From Pseudomonas azadiae (GTDB lineage: Bacteria; Pseudomonadota; Gammaproteobacteria; Pseudomonadales; Pseudomonadaceae): a DNA stretch of 64,000 nt. The notes under the pieces are model-generated. The model had not been told where the DNA came from and did no database searches. It saw only the letters and a program-made list of their open reading frames with translations. The DNA lies in NCBI RefSeq assembly GCF_019145355.1, contig NZ_JAHSTY010000002.1, positions 992,001 to 1,056,000 of the forward strand, written 5' to 3'. Positions 54,783 through 63,944 of the stretch are shown one piece after another (position 1 is the stretch's first letter; the number at the start of each line of letters is the position of its first letter). The position numbers were made by a program, and so were the translations under genes.

Positions 54783-55250
54783 ATGGCGTTTCGTATAACT
54801 GGCCTTTCCCCCGAGCCATTCCAGTCACTGTTTGGATTGCCCGACCAAGAGCTAGCATCTCTCGGGATAAAGCGTTACATGGTCGACAGCAACCCAGGCT
54901 TTCCTGACCGTATCGAAATAAAGGATGCAGAGCTAGGTCAGAGTGTGCTTTTACTCAACCATCTCTCTCAGCCAGCCGAGACGCCATACCGTGCCTCACA
55001 TGCGATCTTCATAAGGGAGTGGGCTACGCAAGCTTATGACGCAGTCGATCAGATACCCGAGTCTATGCGAATCCGTCTGCTATCACTTCGTGCATTCACT
55101 GATGATGGGATGATGCTCAATGCCGACGTCGTAGATGGAATAGCGATAGAACCTGTTGTTACTCGGATGTTTGCTGATCCAGGGGTTAGTTACATTCACG
55201 TTCACAATGCCAAGCAGGGTTGCTACTCCGGGCGAATAGATAGGGCGTAG
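54783..55250 (+). CDS. DUF1203 family protein
   Basis: A 155-residue protein with a DUF1203-like layout: MAFRITGLSPEPFQSLFGLP, GFPDRIEIKDAELGQSVLLL, ASHAIFIRE and VHNAKQGCYSGRID. The function of DUF1203 is unknown. ATG 54783 follows AGGAGTTTAACC. A stand-alone unit in the small-gene array, followed by the hairpin at 55313. Confidence 0.8.
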   Translation: MAFRITGLSPEPFQSLFGLPDQELASLGIKRYMVDSNPGFPDRIEIKDAELGQSVLLLNHLSQPAETPYRASHAIFIREWATQAYDAVDQIPESMRIRLLSLRAFTDDGMMLNADVVDGIAIEPVVTRMFADPGVSYIHVHNAKQGCYSGRIDRA

Positions 55251-55312
55251 TCGCCGCAGTCTCGGTGGCTCGTTCCTCTTTCGACTTTTCTGGTCACCAA
55301 CTTTCCGCTATT

Positions 55313-55350
55313 GGCCGATTTCTGCCTGTCGTAGCGGGCAGTAATCGGCC
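55313..55350. repeat. Intergenic hairpin repeat (GGCCGAT type)
   Basis: GGCCGATTTCTGCC (55313-55326) and GGCAGTAATCGGCC (55337-55350) pair at 13 of 14 positions around a 10-nt loop. The same GGCCGAT/ATCGGCC core recurs between most genes up to 63.6 kb. Confidence 0.8.
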
Positions 55351-55491
55351 AGAACCGGATGTTTAAAGCTGGGGCAATGAACTCGTCGAATTTCTTCCCG
55401 CTTTAAGAGTTTGCCGACGCGCTTTTACACACTCTGGGCTGGCAAGTAGAGTTAGGAAATCAACTCGTCCCTTTTTATAAAGTAGGTGCAA

Positions 55492-55848
55492 ATGGTGGCT
55501 CCCTTCGTTCTCCAGGACTTTGGTGTTGGATGGGTCGCCACCGACGCCGTCGGGCAGGTTGCGCTCTTCACTACGGGGGGGCCGGGGCCGGTTCCTGATT
55601 CAGCAATGCCCTCCGTCGAAAACTCCGAAGAATTTGTCCTTTCATTGCCGGAGGTGTCCGATGTAGATCGGGTCACTGCCAGGGCTGGCGTAAACGCTTT
55701 CGTTGAATTTGCCAAACGTGGGTTCTTCGCGTACGACTGGTCAGACGTTCATCGCGATTCACGCCAGGCCTTGAGGGGGTATGAGCTGCAATGCCGCCCA
55801 CTGAATCCACTGACACTTTTCGATTTGCCTGCCCCTTACGGGCATTAG
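55492..55848 (+). CDS. Hypothetical protein
   Basis: A 118-residue soluble protein; the start is ATG 55492 (AAAGTAGG upstream) or the GTG two codons before. The N-terminal GVGWVATDAVGQVALFTTGG with PGPVPDS resembles a block that I have seen in small Pseudomonas proteins of unknown function. No enzymatic motif. Probably another single-gene cassette. Confidence 0.55.
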   Translation: MVAPFVLQDFGVGWVATDAVGQVALFTTGGPGPVPDSAMPSVENSEEFVLSLPEVSDVDRVTARAGVNAFVEFAKRGFFAYDWSDVHRDSRQALRGYELQCRPLNPLTLFDLPAPYGH

Positions 55849-56025
55849 CTGAGGCTACTCGGCTATCTGATGTAACCTTCGGAGCACCCATCATAGTGAT
55901 AGGTGATCAGGTTTCTTAGCCTTCATTCGGCGATTCGGAGCCGCTTTTTTTTGGGCCGGAAGCTTTCAGTTGCGTACCGCAGCTCCCGGCCAATAGCTGC
56001 GCTTCGCGATTGACGACTTTCGACC

Positions 56026-56355
56026 CTAAGCAGACGGTACCCACTTAGTGTCAGCTAAGCTGAAAATTTGCCGCTCAGAAGAACTGCCAAGCTCTCCGAA
56101 GATAAGCTCCACTTTAGTTGTTGGCTTTTGTAGAAAATCCAGGTTTTGGATAAGCGGAAGGATGACGGCCAATAGCTGTTCTGCATCCAAGCCTCGAAAT
56201 ATAGCCTCACAGTCGCCGCCATCGATTGCCATGTCATCGCTATCGAATTGACCTACGCCACTCCGAGCAAGCTGTGGCTTGAGTTCTTCAATAACGTTGC
56301 ACCACGGTACAATGTCCTCGATGGAATGAGTGAAATGAAGGATCAGATGTTGCAT
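56026..56355 (-). CDS. Hypothetical protein ending in a repeat
   Basis: A 109-residue protein (MQHLILHFTHSIEDIVPWCN...) with a mixed alpha/beta pattern and an acidic centre (FDSDDMAIDGGDCEAIF). The last codons and the TAG stop lie inside the repeat motif CTTTCGACCCTAAGCAG (56017-56033), so the repeat provides the stop codon. No family recognised; an immunity role is possible. Confidence 0.55.
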   Translation of the reverse strand: MQHLILHFTHSIEDIVPWCNVIEELKPQLARSGVGQFDSDDMAIDGGDCEAIFRGLDAEQLLAVILPLIQNLDFLQKPTTKVELIFGELGSSSERQIFSLADTKWVPSA

Positions 56356-56604
56356 CGGTTATTCCTGAAGTTCTGATGGTGATAGGAGCGCTGGCTATTT
56401 TCTTTCCTTTAACGTTTCGCCGGTGGAAACTCCTATTTCGAGGATTTTCATCCTTCATAGCGAGGCTTGCTTAAGCCTAGCTTGATTCCTCAATCACGGG
56501 CTGGCTGCTTTCGAACTGAAGACGCCCATGCGACTCACATCATGAGCTAAGCAACGGCTGACTCCGGCAGCCATTGGCCGATTGCTGCCCCACAAGAGAA
56601 TCCC
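56356..56604. other. Intergenic stretch with repeat
   Basis: About 250 bp between two minus-strand genes. It contains the motif CGGCAGCCATTGGCCGATTG near 56566-56585, another copy of the GGCCGAT-type repeat. No gene is supported. Confidence 0.5.
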
Positions 56605-57678
56605 CTACGCTTGAAAAAAACGGTCGGGCCGGCATGAGCAAAGGGCACTGGACGCCTTGTCATCGATAATCTCTTCGCTGGCCAGGCGTCCTACTATCGC
56701 CGCCAACGTAACGCCAGGGTGCATTGCACAAACGTAGACGCCATCCACTTTTGGTAGATAGCCAATGATGGGGATGCCATCGGCAGGCATGGGCCTGAGT
56801 CCGACGCTAGCCTGTTCCGGATGTATGGAAACAACACCATGGAGTTCATCCTGAATTGTCTTGGCCGTTCGAAGCGCTATCGCTGCCGGCTGATTTTCCA
56901 TGGCGTCGCCTAGGTAATCTTCTGCCGCCAGCAACGCACCATCCGAACCTTGCCTGACTTCCATTTCAGGGCTGGAGATGAGGGTGTGCACGAGGTTGGG
57001 TTGTGACTTGTAACGGATGAAAACAGCAGGCGAGGCCTCTATTGGCAGGGACACTCCAAGCATGTCTGTCAGCTTCGTGATGCCTGTTCCGGCTGCCAGT
57101 ACGACAATATCGGCATCGATGATGCCCATTGTTGTTTTCACTCCGGTCACCGTTGCACTCTGGGTTACAAAACCGAGCACTCGCGTCTGAGTGAGAATCC
57201 GCGCCCCATGCGCCTGAGCACCTGCGATCAACGCATACGTAGCCGCCACTGCGTCCAGCGCTCCTTCTTCAGCCGCATATATCGCAGACAGCGGAGGGTT
57301 TTTGAGATTTGGTTCCAGGTCTAGAATCTGCGATCGAGACACCAGCTTTGCCAAAGCTTGATGACCTGAGATCGGCAGCGCTCCAATCGCCGTCACGCTG
57401 TAAGACAAGGCACCTGTCCATCGTATCTCCAGACCAGGCAGCTGCGTTTCGAGTAGGCGGTACTCCCTGATGGCAGAACCGCGAAGTTGCGCAATTGGGT
57501 CAGGGTCGGGGGGTGAGGTATTGAGCCAAGCGAATGAGGCGCCCGTTACTCCCGAAGCTATATCTTCAGCCTCTACCAAGGTGACATTCGCGCCTTTACC
57601 TGCCAAGTGATACGCCAATGACGCGCCAACGATGCCTGCACCAATGACAACGACTCGTTTGCCCTGACCATTTCCCAT
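56605..57678 (-). CDS. FAD-dependent oxidoreductase (D-amino acid oxidase family)
   Basis: A 357-residue DAO-family flavoenzyme. The dinucleotide-binding loop VVVIGAGIVGASLAYHLAG is at the N-terminus, with LVEAED as the second acidic end of the Rossmann fold. ADIVVLAAGTGITKL is the family's mid motif, and the C-terminal HPGVTLAAIVG lines the flavin. The substrate is likely an amine or amino acid (glycine/D-amino acid or similar), not determinable here. It is unlike its defence-related neighbours, so it is probably metabolic cargo. Confidence 0.85.
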   Translation of the reverse strand: MGNGQGKRVVVIGAGIVGASLAYHLAGKGANVTLVEAEDIASGVTGASFAWLNTSPPDPDPIAQLRGSAIREYRLLETQLPGLEIRWTGALSYSVTAIGALPISGHQALAKLVSRSQILDLEPNLKNPPLSAIYAAEEGALDAVAATYALIAGAQAHGARILTQTRVLGFVTQSATVTGVKTTMGIIDADIVVLAAGTGITKLTDMLGVSLPIEASPAVFIRYKSQPNLVHTLISSPEMEVRQGSDGALLAAEDYLGDAMENQPAAIALRTAKTIQDELHGVVSIHPEQASVGLRPMPADGIPIIGYLPKVDGVYVCAMHPGVTLAAIVGRLASEEIIDDKASSALCSCRPDRFFQA

Positions 57679-57795
57679 ATCAACCTCCGCTCTGTCGATG
57701 TGCGGATGGTACGACAGCGGGATGATTTCATGACATGACAGCCTGATCGTTCAGCACGCTTTTTGAGTGTTTGCTCCTGGCCGAAAGCCGGCGGG

Positions 57796-58242
57796 TCAGG
57801 GGTTGAGCAGCTCCATGAGGTGGGTGGCATGGACATCTTCTGTTCGCATGAAGCCGCAGCGCAGGTAAAACGCATCGCCTGCAAAAGTATCGGTGGAAAG
57901 ACGCACCTTCTGAAAGTGAAGAGCGGCGTGTGCAACCAACGCCTTCACCAGCGCGTGACCGACATGTTGATTTCTTGCCGCAGGCGCCACGTACACTCGC
58001 CGTAGCCTTGCGGTATTGGGCTGATTATAGGGATCAACTGATAGCCCTCCGATTCCTATCCCTTGCTGGTTCAAATACGCAGCCATGAGACATTCACCGG
58101 GCGCGTTGAAGCGATTCTTTCCTGAATGCCATTCCGAAATCAGACGCGTCAGAAATCTGAACCCTTCTGCAATTGCCTCTTTCTCCAAAGTAAGAACTTC
58201 CGCCGGCAGATACGTAATGTGTTGAATTTCGAATGGTTTCAT
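57796..58242 (-). CDS. GNAT family N-acetyltransferase
   Basis: A 148-residue GNAT. The acetyl-CoA binding region is LRRVYVAPAARNQHVGHALV near 80-100, and the C-terminal FYLRCGFMRTED is the usual final motif. Substrate unknown. It is co-directional with the oxidoreductase gene, which lies downstream, 117 bp away across a GGCCGA-type repeat near 57778. Confidence 0.85.
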   Translation of the reverse strand: MKPFEIQHITYLPAEVLTLEKEAIAEGFRFLTRLISEWHSGKNRFNAPGECLMAAYLNQQGIGIGGLSVDPYNQPNTARLRRVYVAPAARNQHVGHALVKALVAHAALHFQKVRLSTDTFAGDAFYLRCGFMRTEDVHATHLMELLNP

Positions 58243-58427
58243 TCATCGTCCCTGATTCGGTGTGATTCCTTTTTGGCTGATCGAGGGTGCGCTGGGCGCT
58301 TGCTATGAGCGATGCGAATGGCAGACACCGGCCAATAGCAGACAAGAGGAGCAAAAATAAGCTGCCCGTTATTCCTATGCATACGACAGAATGTGACCTT
58401 CCCTTATGTTTTTAGGCCTCGCACACC

Positions 58428-58817
58428 ATGGACGACTCTCGTTTCACACCCGAGCAGGTGGCGTTGCGATCTGGTAATGCTCAGGTGGATAAGGATGTGA
58501 GGCAATGGTTAGTGGGCCTTCCAATCGCTGAGAGACTCGATTTTTTAAAGCAACTGTGGCCACTGAACTTTCGGTACTCACTCAGACTACTCCAAGCGGC
58601 ACAGCTACCTAGGCAGAAAAACGAATGCGTGTTCAGGCACTGGCTGCGTGCTGGCCATCACAATACGGCGCAAGAACTCATCAAACGGTTTGAGCCAGTT
58701 CTCGGGGAAAGAAAATTCTGGCAGATTGCTTCGCAAGAGACACTTTCACCGACTATGCGCGAATTCATGAATTACTACGGCCTTGGACGCCTGGACTCAC
58801 AAGCCCAAGGAAAATAA
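58428..58817 (+). CDS. Hypothetical helical protein
   Basis: A 129-residue protein (MDDSRFTPEQVALRSG...) that looks entirely helical, with ERLDFLKQLWPLNFRYSLRL and AQELIKRFEPVLGERKFWQI. No family recognised. It is followed 131 bp later by another small gene on the same strand, with a spacer containing a GCCGA-type repeat. Possibly an immunity protein. Confidence 0.55.
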   Translation: MDDSRFTPEQVALRSGNAQVDKDVRQWLVGLPIAERLDFLKQLWPLNFRYSLRLLQAAQLPRQKNECVFRHWLRAGHHNTAQELIKRFEPVLGERKFWQIASQETLSPTMREFMNYYGLGRLDSQAQGK

Positions 58818-58948
58818 ACCTTGAGCCTTGTAGAAAATCTGTTTTCGGCGCAGCCGGATACTGACGCCATTGGTGCCGACTGTTCTCCGCTGGGTTGATT
58901 TCTCCTCTTAGTGCTAGGGAAAAAAACGACCATTAATAGGGGGAGAAG

Positions 58949-59263
58949 ATGAACGAAGAATTCAGCTATGTCTGGCTATTACCGTTGCTTGAGAAACCTT
59001 TCGAAACGGCTGCACTCGATTTTCCAGATGCGGCAAGTGCTCTTAGCAAAAAATATACGCTACCTGCCGACATTGCGTTGCAGCCGCTGGTGATCACAGC
59101 CTTGACGTCGCATTCCGAATATTGGTCGGGACTGGCGCTTAAATGGCTGGAGGATGGTTTTCCTGTAGACATTGCGCTGACCGAGCTCTTGGCTCATTGC
59201 GCCGAGGACAAAACGCTGTCTCAGTCTCGCCGTCATAGAGCACGCAGGATTGTTGGCCGGTAA
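58949..59263 (+). CDS. Small hypothetical protein
   Basis: A 104-residue helical protein starting at ATG 58949 behind GGGGGAGAAG, a good ribosome site. It has YVWLLPLLEKPFETAALDFP and a basic end (SRRHRARRIVGR). No family recognised. Followed by the repeat TATCGGCCAAAAG at 59294. Confidence 0.55.
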   Translation: MNEEFSYVWLLPLLEKPFETAALDFPDAASALSKKYTLPADIALQPLVITALTSHSEYWSGLALKWLEDGFPVDIALTELLAHCAEDKTLSQSRRHRARRIVGR

Positions 59264-59382
59264 AATCATGGGGCTAAATCCTATGTCTGGCTGTTATCGG
59301 CCAAAAGGAGCCAGTCGAAGGCGTCCAGAAAATCAGGGGCGATTCAGTTTTTTACGTCGAATGCCCCGCAGGCGACTACTAT

Positions 59383-60309
59383 TTAATGGAAGTCTGGATC
59401 GTAGCCGTCTTCATTGTATTCCTGAATGAGTGACTGAGACGGCCTCACGCCAACCTCAACGTTAGCCCAATCTCTTACGCTTTTTGCCACACCATGGAAG
59501 CCGGGAAAGAGCGTTGAGCCATCAACGCCAAGTCGCGAGCAAAGGTCTAGTAAGGCGGGGGCTTCCTCAATCGGCAAGGTCATTTTGACAAGAGGTGTGT
59601 GGCTCCCTGTCATGCTGTAAATCTCTTCAACATCCTCTAGCGCTTCTACCTGATACAAGTCGTCTGGGTTATATCCTTTAACCTCATGTGTGGTAAATAA
59701 ACCAGACTGAGCCGCCTGATTTTTGCTCGTTCCCCCTGGAGTCCTAATCACCTTCACTGTTTTCCAGTGCATCGCATAAGTGGTGTCCAGAGCCCAGATT
59801 GCAAGCCTCGGCATCTCTCTGCTATCAATCTCAAGGTTTGCCGATGAGGCAGCGAAGTAACAGGCGACAAAGCTTCTCTCAGTCCAGTCTAGGAGGCGCG
59901 TGGGCACATCGTAGTGTTGAGCTACGGCCATGATTTCGTATAGTTGGGTAGACGGCCAAGGGATATGTGGACTTTGGAACGACCCCCAACCATCGGCAAG
60001 CGTTCCGCTCAACTGTTCGGTGTAACCCGGAACATTTAGCCCTGAGCGATCACAGCCAATCAGAAATCTCCTCAATATCTCCAGCTCAAAGGCCACTTGC
60101 CCAGCCGTTGAGGCATCAAACATCCTCCTTGGCGAGCCATAGGCGAATGAGCCTGTTCCACGCCTGCACACTTATGGTGTCAGCTTGTACTCATCACTTG
60201 GCTGACCTCTAAAGATGAATCTTCCAGCACCCCAAATAGGGTTTAGAGGGGACAAGTGGTCAAGCAACTGGCGTGCAGTGTGGAAAGGTATGTCTATTGG
60301 ATTTGCCAT
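59383..60309 (-). pseudogene. FRG-domain gene interrupted by an in-frame stop codon
   Basis: One reading frame runs from ATG 60309 to the stop at 59383 (308 codons) and is broken only by TAA at 60172-60174 (codon 46). The first part holds the FRG signature GRFIFRGQPSDEYKLTP directly before the stop. The second part holds AVAQHYDVPTRLLDWTERSF and the rest of the FRG-type domain. Both parts together make a full-length FRG protein, often found in defence and toxin genes. A GTG right after the stop could restart translation as a 262-residue protein lacking the FRG box. Recent inactivation, sequencing error or deliberate read-through are all possible. Confidence 0.78.
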
Positions 60310-60502
60310 CGTTCCTTGACTCCGCTTCCGTTTGGCGAGTTCCAGTGTAATGGCCTTTTGATAGGCAGGCTATTGCAGTTCACTCAGGGCTATGGCCGCC
60401 TTGAACGGACGTTAATTGCGACCCTTTGAAGCGCTACGGATTTCGAAGAAACCTCCAAGCCTCAACGTAGGCCTGTTGTTAGGCCATTGCTGAACAGTCT
60501 GC

Positions 60503-60548
60503 TTTTGGCCGATAGTGGACACTCGCGACCGACATCCATCGGCCAAAA
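60503..60548. repeat. Intergenic hairpin repeat (GGCCGAT type)
   Basis: TTTTGGCCGAT (60503-60513) and ATCGGCCAAAA (60538-60548) form a perfect 11-bp stem with a 24-nt spacer. Same family as the hairpin at 55313. Confidence 0.8.
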
Positions 60549-60581
60549 ATGGACAGCGCCCAGGTCGAATGCTGGTTGACC

Positions 60582-61415
60582 TCACCTGTGGAGCCACTTG
60601 CCGAAATGTTTGCGCACTGCCTCGTGATCGAACTTGTCCTCTCCGCGCCAGCATGCAGCCGCTTCCGACCAGTCGCTTCTGCTGTGAATGGGCCGTTCGA
60701 AAGACGCTGGCTTGAGCACGTCTAAGTGTGCAAGGACGTCGATAATCACCCGCCGCTCGTTCTTTGAAGACTTCACTACGGCTGTCAGCCGTTTTTCCAA
60801 TGTGCCGGCGTGGTCGCCAGGTTGGCTTAGGTCGATGATCCCAAGGATTGCCTGGAGAATTGCTACATCCTCTTCCTTCGGATCGGGGATGTCAGCACGC
60901 AACAGTTCTTGGAGGTCGAACCATGTATAGATCAACTTGCCGTGGCGGACGCCGCCCCATTTTATGCGCTCGAAATTGAGGACATTGAGGTTCACATCTG
61001 TGTATTGATCGTCACCGACCGTGAGGCCGGGCACCACATCGCGACAAACAGCGCACGTATAAATTGTGGCGGTGACCGTACCGTCTGGAAGGTAGCTGTG
61101 ACCACAAACAGCCGGCGCGTAATGATGAAGAGCCATCTGGCAGGCAAGATGATATGAAGCCACGCCAGACCGCCAATCCAGTCTTCTTGTGGAAAGGCTG
61201 GCTACAAATGCGCGGGCGGCCTTGGCTGCGGGGATTCGCTTGACCATGTCCAATACCTCGCCCACGCACTGGTCGTGGCCGATGCTCGCGGGTTCAAACA
61301 TCAAGCCCTGAGCTTTTGCATAGGCGAAGTCCTGAGGTTCCGTCTTCGGGGCAGGAAGCCAGCCATTGCTACCCCAGTATGTTTTAAAAAGTATGTTCTT
61401 AGCCTTCTTGTCCAT
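60582..61415 (-). CDS. Hypothetical protein
   Basis: A 277-residue protein starting at ATG 61415 (MDKKAKNILFKTYWGSNGWL) with GTGGAG upstream. It has a Cys pair in TIYTCAVCRDVVPG, DLQELLRADIPDPKEEDVAI and WRGEDKFDHEAVRKHFGKW at the C-terminus. It looks soluble, with no recognised family. Longer than its neighbours, so possibly the effector or immunity part of a two-gene unit with another element. Confidence 0.55.
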   Translation of the reverse strand: MDKKAKNILFKTYWGSNGWLPAPKTEPQDFAYAKAQGLMFEPASIGHDQCVGEVLDMVKRIPAAKAARAFVASLSTRRLDWRSGVASYHLACQMALHHYAPAVCGHSYLPDGTVTATIYTCAVCRDVVPGLTVGDDQYTDVNLNVLNFERIKWGGVRHGKLIYTWFDLQELLRADIPDPKEEDVAILQAILGIIDLSQPGDHAGTLEKRLTAVVKSSKNERRVIIDVLAHLDVLKPASFERPIHSRSDWSEAAACWRGEDKFDHEAVRKHFGKWLHR

Positions 61416-61584
61416 GTGTACTCCACTTTTTCCAGTGGTGCGATTGTTTCGCTCCGTAACCAAGAGGATCGAGCGACGCCTGCTTGAGGGGGGCGTATAC
61501 AGCCCCTCACCGCAGTCAGCAATCCGCCAATTTCTGCCTGCCGCGAGCGTCCGCTTTGGGTCGATAGCGGTCAGCCAACTTGTC

Positions 61585-62151
61585 TCAAAAGGGATCGAGC
61601 CTTGCGTCGATGCCAGCCTGCTTAGCCAGCGCGATCAGGTTTGTGACGCAATCTTGCTCAATGATGCAACCCACATAATCGGCACCGCCTGTATCCACAT
61701 GCAGAAAGCGCTTCCCGAACCCGGTCAGCCATTGATCGAAATCGATCAGCACTTGCATCAGTGATGTCGTCTCTTCCAGCTTGTAGGCATAAACCTGGTC
61801 AATACCGCTGGCTTCAACCAGTTTCAGTGCCAGGTACTTGAAATCATCGAAGCCGTGCACGTCCACGGCCATGAGAACCAGATTATTGAGTAACTGGCCT
61901 TCCTCAGCGTCCAAAAGCCCACTGACCAACGCGGTGACCGGGTCTTCACCTAGGTTGTAATAGCGCGACACCCTTCTCACGAGACGCGCACGTTCCTTTT
62001 CAGGCAGCCGCGCCAACAGGGCCTGGGTGAACGTTTTCAGTTGCGCACCGAATGGATAAAGCTCACGCATAATCGCGGCATCGCTCAACCGTGGTTCATC
62101 GGGTGGGGGTTGTGTGAAGCGATCACCGAACAATCGACTGAACAAGCCCAT
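61585..62151 (-). CDS. Hypothetical protein, possibly DUF6630-like
   Basis: A 188-residue acidic protein. The C-terminal HVDTGGADYVGCIIEQDCVT and VDVHGFDDFKYLALKLVEAS are its clearest motifs; a DUF6630 assignment is tentative. The N-terminus MGLFSRLFGDRF is basic-hydrophobic and may touch the membrane. A lone gene, 170 bp downstream of the larger hypothetical on the same strand and with its own start at ATG 62151. Confidence 0.6.
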   Translation of the reverse strand: MGLFSRLFGDRFTQPPPDEPRLSDAAIMRELYPFGAQLKTFTQALLARLPEKERARLVRRVSRYYNLGEDPVTALVSGLLDAEEGQLLNNLVLMAVDVHGFDDFKYLALKLVEASGIDQVYAYKLEETTSLMQVLIDFDQWLTGFGKRFLHVDTGGADYVGCIIEQDCVTNLIALAKQAGIDARLDPF

Positions 62152-62337
62152 CGCCGTTTATTCTCCTTGGTGGGTGAAGCCTCTGGCGCGAAGCTTACCC
62201 CAGCGGTTCGATGACGGCGAATAGGGTCAGGGTTGATATCTACTCAGACTACGTGTGGCAGCAATCGACCCCAAGCTGACTGTGGCGATAGGTGGAAGTC
62301 GGCCCTGAACAGACATTCAAGAGGGGACATCATTGGG

Positions 62338-62577
62338 CTAGCTATGAAGCACCTCATAGGTCAATCCAGCCTCAAAATATGAAGCTCTCCATTCGGGAGA
62401 TCCTGAATGTGGCTCGCACAGCAAGCGAACGATACATCCAGCCTCACCCATCGAAATCGCTTCCACCTCCGCGATATCTCCAGGAGCCGCCTCCCGGGAG
62501 TTCAGCCAATCAGAGAGCACTACTTTTGTTTGGTCAACCTCGATCAGCTTTATGATATTGCCTTTGGAAAGTGTCAT
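62338..62577 (-). CDS. Small hypothetical protein
   Basis: A 79-residue protein starting at ATG 62577 (MTLSKGNIIKLIEVD), with AGGCGAG upstream. It looks like a small beta-rich protein (EVEAISMGEAGCIVRLLCEP). No family recognised. Confidence 0.45.
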   Translation of the reverse strand: MTLSKGNIIKLIEVDQTKVVLSDWLNSREAAPGDIAEVEAISMGEAGCIVRLLCEPHSGSPEWRASYFEAGLTYEVLHS

Positions 62578-62754
62578 CACGTCTCGCCTAAACTTGTGCC
62601 GGTATCTGGTTTGTAAACGCGTTTGGAGATTTGCGGAAGGGCTGCTTCTGGCCGATAGATGCCGGTGTCGCGCTTCTGCGTATCTCCGAATAGATATCTA
62701 ACGGATTGATCTGTCTCAGGATAAAGTGGCGTGTCAAATGATCAGGGAATGCAC

Positions 62755-63252
62755 ATGTCAAAAATGATTCAGCGCTTGAACATTAATGAACAGATCTCTT
62801 ACCTGAAGGTAGGTATAGAGCTAGGTATTTTTAGCGTATCGGACGCTGCCCAATGGGCAGATGATCAAATCGCTACACAAGAAGACCCTGCCTACGAGCT
62901 GATAGAGCTTTCACTCATGAGTGACTCGAACCGGTACGAGATTGCAGATCAGTTGGTTCGAATTGGGGCGCCCTCGTTAAACCCCGCTGAGGTCTTGCCG
63001 TGTCTGCTCGCCAAGGCACATAAGAGGCTCCTCAACGAACCAGATTTTGGACGGATTTTAGCGGAGGGGCTGTACCGATCTTGGTCAGCCTCAATCTACG
63101 ACTTCCCAGAAATCTTGAGTCCATGCGGTTACTTCGACGATGCCTATTCATTGGCTGAGAACGGGGTATATGGGACGACCGATCAGATAACGCGCGAGCT
63201 ACTTGAGTTCACCTCTCGATTCAAGAATTGCGCTGAGCTTTTTAGCGCCTAA
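62755..63252 (+). CDS. Hypothetical protein, possible immunity protein
   Basis: A 165-residue acidic helical protein. ATG 62755 (MSKMIQRLNINEQI) follows CAGGGAATGCAC; alternatives at 62731 and 62749 exist. The pattern LKVGIELGIFSVSDAAQWAD and ELIELSLMSDSNRYEIADQL recalls immunity proteins of polymorphic toxins, but no family is certain. Stands alone between repeats. Confidence 0.6.
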   Translation: MSKMIQRLNINEQISYLKVGIELGIFSVSDAAQWADDQIATQEDPAYELIELSLMSDSNRYEIADQLVRIGAPSLNPAEVLPCLLAKAHKRLLNEPDFGRILAEGLYRSWSASIYDFPEILSPCGYFDDAYSLAENGVYGTTDQITRELLEFTSRFKNCAELFSA

Positions 63253-63342
63253 ATGACAGATGTGGGAGAAGGCTAGCAGCTGCGAGAGGCCGCTTTCGAC
63301 CCAAAGCGGACATTTGACAAAAAGTAAGCGGTAACGAATTTT

Positions 63343-63549
63343 TCACTGTGGCTCCAATTCTGACCATAAACAACTGCGCCCAATGCCGGCCATTAACGTA
63401 CCGTAGTCTTCAAAATTACTGGCACTCACCTCATCCTGGCTAGTCCACGTTGCTTCACACTCTTCGCACACCCACAGCAAAATATTTGTGGAGCGCACCC
63501 GCATTGCTCGAACGTAACCTTGGCTGCACCTTTGGCACTCAATCAGCAT
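63343..63549 (-). CDS. Small zinc-ribbon protein
   Basis: A 68-residue protein from ATG 63549 (MLIECQRCSQG). Two CxxC pairs, CQRC and CEEC, about 25 residues apart, make a probable zinc ribbon, followed by an acidic tail with the motif YGTLMAGIGRSCLWSE. A longer frame upstream would start inside the GGCCGAT repeat at 63603 and is rejected. The function of this small Pseudomonas protein type is not known to me. Confidence 0.65.
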   Translation of the reverse strand: MLIECQRCSQGYVRAMRVRSTNILLWVCEECEATWTSQDEVSASNFEDYGTLMAGIGRSCLWSELEPQ

Positions 63550-63636
63550 ACAAATAATCTCTGACAGGACTTCGATGTAGTCTAATCCTATCGGCTGCTT
63601 CTGGCCGATAGCTGTCAGTCGTTCCATAGGCAGCAC

Positions 63637-63944
63637 GCCGTCGTGAACTGTGCCGGAATGCGTATGAAGCCAGTGCTTTTCTTCCGTGCTGTGCTGATTA
63701 TTGAGCGGGCAGTATTGGACAGGGGAGGGTGGGTTAAGGTTTATCCAAGCGCGGCCATCTGCATGTAAAACCAGGCGGGTCAGTCACGGGATTCCCCTTG
63801 TCTGTTCGTACTTGCGCCTTCAATTGTCCGACGTTGATCCGGGGCGTACTTTCCACCATTGGCGCGGTTGAGCTGCAGACGCTTGGAACGACCCGCTATG
63901 CCTGTAAGTCTACCTGTGTCTACTCACGGGTAAGGTACAGTGCA
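63637..63944. other. Intergenic stretch at the right end of the window
   Basis: About 308 bp without a supported gene. It carries the upstream region of the final partial gene. Confidence 0.5.
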
